A program made the position numbers and the translations under genes. The notes beneath the pieces were generated by a model. That model searched no databases. It was given only the letters and a program-made list of their open reading frames with translations, and was not told the DNA's origin. Positions 6,781 through 12,268 of a DNA stretch of 12,268 bases are shown here, in pieces. The stretch's first letter is position 1. Each line of letters starts with the position of its first letter. The stretch is from contig JANYCO010000266.1 of NCBI GenBank assembly GCA_025360235.1, positions 1-12,268 on the forward strand. The letters are read 5' to 3'. This DNA comes from Cytophagales bacterium. GTDB taxonomy: Bacteria; Bacteroidota; Bacteroidia; Cytophagales; Cytophagaceae.

Positions 6781-9700
6781 ATGAGAAAAACGACAATTGT
6801 ACTTACTTACTTACTTTTTCTTTTATCTCCTATGCTGGTGTTTTCGCAATGTGGAACACTGGTATGGTCAGATGAATTTAATGGCACTGCGCTGGATGCT
6901 ACCAAATGGACCCCGCAAACAGGTAATGGATGCCCGGGTAATTGCGGTTGGGGAAACAGCGAATTAGAAAATTATACTACCAGTACCAACAACCTTAGAG
7001 TAGAAAACGGAACGTTGGTGTTAGAAGCACGAAAAGATGCAGCTGGAAATTACACTTCTGGCAGAGTTACTTCCAGCGGAAATTTCTCACGCAAATACGG
7101 AAGATTTGAAATGAGGGCAAAAATTCCTGCGGGTACTGGCTTGTGGCCAGCGTTCTGGATGTTGCCAACTACTGGTCCATGGCCTACTACAGGAGAGATT
7201 GATGTGATGGAGAACAGAGGTGATCAGGTCAGTACTATTGGAGGAACATTACACTATGGTAATTTAGTACCCAATAATAGAAATGATGGAACGGCTTATA
7301 ATTTACCCACTGGAAATTTTAACGATAACTTTCATGTATTTGCTGTAGACTGGCAGATCGGTAAAATAGATTGGTATGTAGACGGTGTTCTTTTTAAATC
7401 AGAAACTGCTACTCCAAATACACTAAATCCGGTTTCCAATAATTTGGTCTGGCCTTGGGATTCTTATAACTATTACATCTTACTGAACCTTGCAGTAGGA
7501 AGCGCTTCCACACCTTACACAGGATTTCAGGCTCCTGGTCCATGGTTGTCTGGGAAATATGAAATTGATTATATACGCGTGTACGATGCTTCACAGCCAC
7601 AGTTAGTGATTACAGGTAGAGCCAGAGTATTTGAAAATTCGCTTAAAAACTATTCTATTCCTGCAGGTCCCGGACAAACCTATTTGTGGACAGTGCCTAC
7701 GGGAGCTACAATCACTGCGGGTCAGGGAACAACGGGGATTACTGTGAATTGGGGAACGTCAAAAGGAGGTGATGTCCGTGTAGATGTTACGCATGGAGTA
7801 GGCGCTGCTTGTCCCGGTAAAACATTTTTCTACACTAAACCGGTTCAAGTGTATGTCAACAATTGCGTTACTACTTTTATGAATTTTGATGGCATCACCA
7901 CAATGAGTACTGGCTATATCAACGGAACATTATCCCAGGTTACTAACCCAGGTTCCAATGCAGTCAATAGTTCTGCCAATACTGGAAAGTATGTACGTAA
8001 CGGTTCGCAGCAATACGATGCTTTATTTTATGAAAATTGTTTGTTGGATGATGGAACACAATATGCCTCTGCTACACCGACCTATGTTATAAAAATGGAT
8101 CTCTATACGACGGCGCCGATTGGTACGCAGGTTCAAATCCAACTGGCCAATGCGGCTGCATGGGGCGCTTATCCTTTAGGGATTCATAGTTATTATACGG
8201 CCACTACTACCGTTGTGAATCAATGGGAGACGCTGACATTTGTTTATGCCGGATCTCCTGATCCTGCTGGTGCAGCTTACAATATTAATCTTGACAGAGT
8301 AGTATTTTTGTTTAATCCAAATAGTTTCACTACACATACTTATAATTTTGATAATTTGAGAAGGCAAACAGCTACCACTCCTCCTACGCTTACAATAACA
8401 GGTGCGGCATCTGTGGTAACTTCGGCTACTGCCATTCCATACAGTGTTACAGGCTATAGCAGTGCGGCAGATTATTTTTTGTGGAACGTTCCTCAGGGTG
8501 CTTCTGTGGCAAGTGGTGCAGGGACTACGGCTATGACCGTCAACTACGGAGTGCTTGGTGGTTTTGTGACAGTACAGGAAAAAATGCCTGCCGGATGTTA
8601 TGGCCCGTTAGCAAAATTACCAATCTCTGTAGGAAATAATTCTTGTGCAATTTTCGCAGATGAATACGACAACGGCTACACAGCGCCATGGCTGGCCAAT
8701 TCGGCTGGAGCTGGATTTACTCATAGTGAAGTAGTAAGCGATTGGGATCTTACTTCAGCAGGTCACGGAGAGTGGGACTATGTGGACTATACATTGAACG
8801 ATGGCACCAATCCAATCACAATGGATTTTTCAAATCCGGTGAATGTGCCACAGTTAAAGTTCCGAGCAAGAGTAGGAGCAGGTAATGCACTTATCAGAAT
8901 TACTATGGTAGATTATCTGGGCAGAGTTGCCAACAATCAATATTTAAATCCATTAAACGGTTTTGAGTTGACTACTACTTCAAAAGAATACACGATAGAT
9001 TTCACCGGACAACTTTGGGATCAGTATGGAGGAGGAGGAGCATTAGATATTTCACAGATCACAAAACTAAGAATAAGTTACAATCCTGGTTTCGCTTCGT
9101 TTCCATTTGTGGGTACTTACAAAACCTACAACACTGCTTTTATCGGGGATGCTTTCATGGATTATATTCGATTAGGAAGTGACTGTCCAACGCCTACCGC
9201 AAATTTCAGTGCTTCAGATCTTGTGCTTTGCGGTACTGGGGCTGGATATACTACTACCTATATTGACAACAGCATAAGTGTAATTCCTGGCGTCACTACT
9301 TACAGCTGGAATTTTGGAGCAGGAGCTACACCTGCCACTGCAACTACTGCAGGTCCTCACGTGGTATCCTATAGTACCACAGGTTGGAAATCACCAACAC
9401 TTACACTTAATGCCGGAGTCTCGAGCAGAACTAAAACAAATTATGTTTACGTATCTCCATTAAGTACTGGGTGTATGTATCAGGATGGTTTTGGTGATAA
9501 TACGGTAAGCCCTTTTGCCGCCGCTCAAGGTAATTTTACTTTTACAGAATCAACCTCTAACTGGAATATCGCAACCACTGGCCACGGAGAATGGGAAACA
9601 TTTACTCTGGCATTTAATGATGGTACTGCGATTACGCCAATTGATTTTACTTGTGCCACAACAGCTCCAGTCATTACCATAAAAGCAAAAGCCAGCTCTG

Positions 9701-10554
9701 CCGTTTCCTTGAGACTTGGAATATCTGACAAAATTGATATTACTACTGCCAATGCTGGGGTTACAGGAAAGTCATTGGAGTTGACCACCGCCTATCAACT
9801 ATTTACAGTAAATCTGGCGGGGTTGTTCACAGATGCCTATTCTGCCGGAGGTCCTTATGTGGTAGATAATACCAATACTCAAAAAATTCAGTTCAGGGTA
9901 AACCCTGGATTTTCTTCAGCACCATGGACAGGTCCAGTGCACGGTCCATACAATACTGTATTTGTTGGAACAATTAATATTGACTACGTAGGAATTGGTT
10001 CAGCTTGCAATAGTGCTCTTCCAATGGAGTTAATATCGTTCAAAGCTATTTCTGAAAGTTCAGATGTCTTACTGGAATGGACCACAGTTTCTGAAACAGG
10101 ATTAAATTATTTTGAAGTTCAACGAATTAAAAATGGCGAAGTAACAATTCTCGGAAAAGTTTCTGCACAAGGCAATTCCAGTGTTTTGTCCAGTTATGAT
10201 TTTCGGGATCTTATGCCTTTATCCGGAGATGGTTATTACCGCATAGTATCTGTAGACAATGATGGTACCTTACAAAACAGTGATATTATTTCTGTAAATA
10301 GAGGAGGAGGAAACTTAGAGGTAGAACTTTCTCCAAACCCCTCAATAGAAGGATTTAATTTAAAATTTTTTGGCGAAGCCTCTAAAGAGATTGTTGTAAA
10401 AATATTCTCTTCAGAAGGTAGTTTAGTAGAAGAAAAGCAATTAGAAAAAAACACTTCAGCAATTACAATTGGAGAGCATTTGGAAGCTGGGATTTATTTT
10501 GTTCGTGTTTCAAATAGTATAGAAACAAAAATGATCAAAGCTGTAAAATATTAA
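6781..10554 (+). CDS. Multimodular GH16 endo-beta-1,3-glucanase (laminarinase type), T9SS-exported
   Basis: A 1257-residue secreted enzyme. Signal peptide at residues 1-23 (cut near VFSQ; the following Cys does not make a lipobox). The GH16 domain spans about 25-268: WSDEFNG at 29-35, KYGRFEMRAKIP at 105-116, LWPAFWMLP at 121-129 and the catalytic motif GEIDVMEN at 138-145 (nucleophile E139, D141, acid/base E144), closing with YEIDYIRVY. This predicts retaining hydrolysis of beta-1,3- or mixed-linked glucans. Next come a PKD-like module (273-360), a carbohydrate-binding-like sandwich (364-527), a second PKD-like module related to the first (535-618), an unknown module (622-802), a PKD domain (805-893; YSWNFGAGATP) and a second copy of the unknown module (897-1076). 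A fibronectin-like linker (1080-1172) and T9SS type A domain (1179-1257) end the protein. Only the catalytic domain is confidently named; exact substrate is inferred. Confidence 0.93.
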   Translation: MRKTTIVLTYLLFLLSPMLVFSQCGTLVWSDEFNGTALDATKWTPQTGNGCPGNCGWGNSELENYTTSTNNLRVENGTLVLEARKDAAGNYTSGRVTSSGNFSRKYGRFEMRAKIPAGTGLWPAFWMLPTTGPWPTTGEIDVMENRGDQVSTIGGTLHYGNLVPNNRNDGTAYNLPTGNFNDNFHVFAVDWQIGKIDWYVDGVLFKSETATPNTLNPVSNNLVWPWDSYNYYILLNLAVGSASTPYTGFQAPGPWLSGKYEIDYIRVYDASQPQLVITGRARVFENSLKNYSIPAGPGQTYLWTVPTGATITAGQGTTGITVNWGTSKGGDVRVDVTHGVGAACPGKTFFYTKPVQVYVNNCVTTFMNFDGITTMSTGYINGTLSQVTNPGSNAVNSSANTGKYVRNGSQQYDALFYENCLLDDGTQYASATPTYVIKMDLYTTAPIGTQVQIQLANAAAWGAYPLGIHSYYTATTTVVNQWETLTFVYAGSPDPAGAAYNINLDRVVFLFNPNSFTTHTYNFDNLRRQTATTPPTLTITGAASVVTSATAIPYSVTGYSSAADYFLWNVPQGASVASGAGTTAMTVNYGVLGGFVTVQEKMPAGCYGPLAKLPISVGNNSCAIFADEYDNGYTAPWLANSAGAGFTHSEVVSDWDLTSAGHGEWDYVDYTLNDGTNPITMDFSNPVNVPQLKFRARVGAGNALIRITMVDYLGRVANNQYLNPLNGFELTTTSKEYTIDFTGQLWDQYGGGGALDISQITKLRISYNPGFASFPFVGTYKTYNTAFIGDAFMDYIRLGSDCPTPTANFSASDLVLCGTGAGYTTTYIDNSISVIPGVTTYSWNFGAGATPATATTAGPHVVSYSTTGWKSPTLTLNAGVSSRTKTNYVYVSPLSTGCMYQDGFGDNTVSPFAAAQGNFTFTESTSNWNIATTGHGEWETFTLAFNDGTAITPIDFTCATTAPVITIKAKASSAVSLRLGISDKIDITTANAGVTGKSLELTTAYQLFTVNLAGLFTDAYSAGGPYVVDNTNTQKIQFRVNPGFSSAPWTGPVHGPYNTVFVGTINIDYVGIGSACNSALPMELISFKAISESSDVLLEWTTVSETGLNYFEVQRIKNGEVTILGKVSAQGNSSVLSSYDFRDLMPLSGDGYYRIVSVDNDGTLQNSDIISVNRGGGNLEVELSPNPSIEGFNLKFFGEASKEIVVKIFSSEGSLVEEKQLEKNTSAITIGEHLEAGIYFVRVSNSIETKMIKAVKY

Positions 10555-10579
10555 GAAAGTTCAGGATGTGCTTTGCGAA

Positions 10580-10623
10580 CTTTGCGTTTAGAAAAGGATA
10601 GTGATAGTTATTTAAACGCAAAG
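10580..10623. terminator. Inverted repeat between convergent GH16 and GH30 genes
   Basis: CTTTGCGTTTA (10580-10590) and TAAACGCAAAG (10613-10623) are an exact 11-bp inverted pair with a 22-base loop. The left arm is preceded by another CTTTGCG (10571-10577), making a short direct repeat. CGCAAAG-type strings are, as I recall, common between genes in Bacteroidetes. Position in a 108-base gap between two stop codons suggests termination in both directions or a dispersed repeat; there is no U-tract directly after the stem on the plus strand. Confidence 0.45.
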
Positions 10624-10634
10624 GACGCAGAAGC

Positions 10635-10648
10635 AGCTCAAAAGAGCT
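10635..10648 (-). terminator. Small hairpin downstream of the GH30 stop
   Basis: AGCTC-AAAA-GAGCT forms a 5-pair stem 15 bases beyond the GH30 stop codon (minus strand). On that strand a long T-rich run lies between the stop and the stem rather than after it, so a classical intrinsic terminator is doubtful. Read on the plus strand, the stem is followed by an A-rich run. Confidence 0.3.
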
Positions 10649-10662
10649 CAAAAAAGAAAAAA

Positions 10663-12268
10663 TTATTTTACTGCTTTTATACAATACGATTTTTCATCCG
10701 ACTGAATCTGAATAAAATAAAGTCCACACGGGAAATTTTCAGTGGGAATAGTTAGGGATGATTCATCTGTCTTTCCTTGGTAATAAATACTTCCATGAGA
10801 GCTATATATTTTTATCTCTGAATTTTTGGATTTAGTTTCTAATGAAATAGAAAGTTTTTCCTGAAATGGATTTGGAAAGACAAGAGCATTTTCATTTTTT
10901 TTTATACTATTTATTTCAATAATATTGGATTTCGTCGAGATCCCTGAATGATCTACTTGTAAGAGTTGATAATATTGTAGGTCATCACTTATGTTTTGAT
11001 CCAGGAAAGCATAGGTTTGTAATTTTTTTGTCGTTCCATTGCCAGCAACTTCTCCAATTTTCTTAAATATTTTTCCGTCAAGACTGTTTAAAATCTCGAA
11101 GTGATCATTGTCTTTTTCGTTTGTGGTAACCCAATTTAATATAGCATCACTTCCATTGCGTTCTGCAGTAAAGGAAAGCAACGTTACAGGTAAAGGAGTA
11201 ACATTAATAACATAGGTAGTAAGAGATTTGCCTGGGAGATTTTGTACCGAAGAAAGTGTTACTGCACCTAGGCTCTGCCAGTAATTTCCAGCAACGGACT
11301 GATAAGCCTGTGCACTAAGTATGGTAGCACTTCCACTTAAAGTAAAATTTAAAGGCTGAACACTTGCATGATTATTAAGTGCGACTACAGTGATTTGATT
11401 TCCTGCAGGGTTTCTGAAAGCGGTAAGATTTAAAGTAGCATTACTTCCTGATACATCAATCCGAGTATATCCTTTGTCAACATATTTTGCAAAATGTTTG
11501 ATAGAATAGTAATTGTCTTTTACAGTATAACCACCAGTAGCATCCAATCCTATCATTGCAGAAGTAGAAGCGTTGTCCCAACCAAGTTCCCAATAAATAT
11601 AAGCAGAGGTGTTGGCTTCTGTCAGGTTTGCATGCACCATACGTGCCACATCGATCCAGTTGTAATTGGCACTGGAAAATTCTGTCATGAAATTGGGATG
11701 GTTGTTAAATTCATCTCTTACAATATTCAAATTAGCAGGAGCGATAGACCCCGCTCCACCTGCGTAATTGTAGAGGTGATAAGCATATCCGTAGAGATAA
11801 GGTTTTGTTTTAATAGGTGTTGCCATATCACGAAAGGTATTCAGTGCAGCGTTCCATGCCGCAGCACCAAGGTTTTCAGTTTCGGGGCTAATTAATTTGG
11901 GAACATTCGGTCTGTTTTTAATATGCAACCAAAGACTATCCAGTGCAGTATCATAACCAGGGAAAGTAGCGGTTTCAGTCGGCCTCCATTCACAGGTTTC
12001 CCAACCTGCATTAACATAGCCAGGTTCGTTTTGCATACTGATGTAGTCAGGTGTAAAAGTTATATTGTTTAAAATATCTACCCAGTATTGTGCAAATTCT
12101 TTATACATAAACTTACCTCCGCTTGAGTTGAGTGTACCTTGAGGAAGAGCGTTGTTACTTTTGAGTGCGCTGGGAGGACTCCAGGAACAAAGCAAAACAT
12201 CAAGATTTGGATTTCTGGTTTTAGCAAGTGTGTAAAGTTGATTCGTTGCATCAAAACCGGTTTTGTTT
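10663..12268 (-). CDS. GH30 family glycoside hydrolase with T9SS sorting domain (N-terminus cut by window edge)
   Basis: 534 codons are visible; the frame stays open to the right edge, so the internal TTG at 12193-12195 is not the start. The (beta/alpha)8 part shows NPNLDVLLCSWSPPSALK, equivalent to the GH30 SPWSPPxWMK strand. The acid/base lies in ISMQNEPGY (Glu codon 12025-12027) and the nucleophile in FMTEFSS (Glu codon 11680-11682). A GH30 beta-sandwich side domain follows (about 11460-11200, ending SLTTYVINV). Then come a fibronectin-like linker (LPVTLLSF ... LNWVTTNEKDNDHFE, about 11193-10905) and a T9SS type A domain (FPNPFQEKLSI ... CGLYFIQIQ ... KAVK, about 10887-10666). GH30 members cleave xylan, beta-1,6-glucan or related beta-glycosides. 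The ETCEW after NEP and YIYWELGW strands recall the xylanase side (subfamilies 7/8) more than GH30_3, but the substrate is not settled. It is convergent with the GH16 gene. Confidence 0.9.
   Translation of the reverse strand, partial: NKTGFDATNQLYTLAKTRNPNLDVLLCSWSPPSALKSNNALPQGTLNSSGGKFMYKEFAQYWVDILNNITFTPDYISMQNEPGYVNAGWETCEWRPTETATFPGYDTALDSLWLHIKNRPNVPKLISPETENLGAAAWNAALNTFRDMATPIKTKPYLYGYAYHLYNYAGGAGSIAPANLNIVRDEFNNHPNFMTEFSSANYNWIDVARMVHANLTEANTSAYIYWELGWDNASTSAMIGLDATGGYTVKDNYYSIKHFAKYVDKGYTRIDVSGSNATLNLTAFRNPAGNQITVVALNNHASVQPLNFTLSGSATILSAQAYQSVAGNYWQSLGAVTLSSVQNLPGKSLTTYVINVTPLPVTLLSFTAERNGSDAILNWVTTNEKDNDHFEILNSLDGKIFKKIGEVAGNGTTKKLQTYAFLDQNISDDLQYYQLLQVDHSGISTKSNIIEINSIKKNENALVFPNPFQEKLSISLETKSKNSEIKIYSSHGSIYYQGKTDESSLTIPTENFPCGLYFIQIQSDEKSYCIKAVK

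Noticed and set aside
6781..6849. Lipoprotein signal in the GH16 protein
   Set aside because: The Cys after FSQ lacks a lipobox (Gln at -1 instead of Gly/Ala/Ser), and the protein carries a T9SS sorting domain.
10573..10755. Plus-strand 60-residue frame
   Set aside because: It runs across the inverted repeat and into the 3-prime end of the GH30 gene; lysine-rich reading without recognisable features.
11494..11895. Plus-strand 133-residue frame
   Set aside because: It lies wholly antisense to the GH30 catalytic domain, whose motifs prove the other strand is coding; the cysteine- and serine-rich reading is typical of a shadow frame.
12193..12195. TTG as the start of the GH30 gene
   Set aside because: The frame remains open to the window edge and the residues upstream belong to the conserved GH30 strand, so the true start is outside.

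Overview
The window comes from a member of the Bacteroidetes (Bacteroidota). All four large secreted proteins pair a signal peptide or a degraded-polysaccharide theme with the C-terminal architecture of the type IX secretion system (T9SS): a fibronectin-III-like linker (LPVxLxxF ... NWxTxxExNxxxFExxxSxDG) followed by a type A sorting domain (PNP ... G(R/K)V ... G(I/L/F)Y ... K). The DNA is AT-rich, starts are preceded by A-rich sequence rather than Shine-Dalgarno motifs, and one gene has a clear Bacteroidetes-type -7 box (TAnnTTTG).

Layout from left to right. (1) 1-2599, minus: the N-terminal 866 residues of a T9SS-exported surface or secreted protein with a predicted beta-propeller and Ig/PKD-like modules; its last residues lie outside the window. 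(2) 2600-3304: a 705-base divergent intergenic region. (3) 3305-4954, plus: a secreted GH18 chitinase of the chitinase-D type. (4) 4955-5034: a short convergent spacer with 7-bp tandem repeats and a bidirectional terminator-like hairpin. (5) 5035-6159, minus: a cytoplasmic AAA_14/DUF4143 ATPase with a PD-(D/E)XK-like C-terminus, with a recognisable promoter and three palindromic repeats of exactly 33-bp period overlapping it. (6) 6304-6780: an intergenic stretch holding a decayed fragment of a glycosidase-like beta-propeller and, directly before the next start codon, a perfect 16-bp inverted repeat. (7) 6781-10554, plus: a 1257-residue multimodular GH16 endo-beta-1,3-glucanase (laminarinase type). 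(8) 10555-10662: a convergent spacer with an inverted repeat. (9) 10663-12268, minus: a GH30 glycoside hydrolase, N-terminus cut by the window edge.

Together the locus looks like an outer-surface/secreted polysaccharide degradation region: chitinase, beta-1,3-glucanase and a GH30 enzyme are a plausible set for attacking fungal cell walls or mixed detrital glycans. The genes are not an operon; each is separately transcribed, and no SusC/SusD pair, sugar transporter or regulator is visible, so this is not a classical polysaccharide utilisation locus. The ATPase is the odd gene out: intracellular, unrelated to glycans, and carrying its own repeat array, which suggests an independently acquired module. 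The most unusual signals are non-coding: the 33-bp palindrome array over the ATPase promoter and the 16-bp inverted repeat touching the GH16 start codon.
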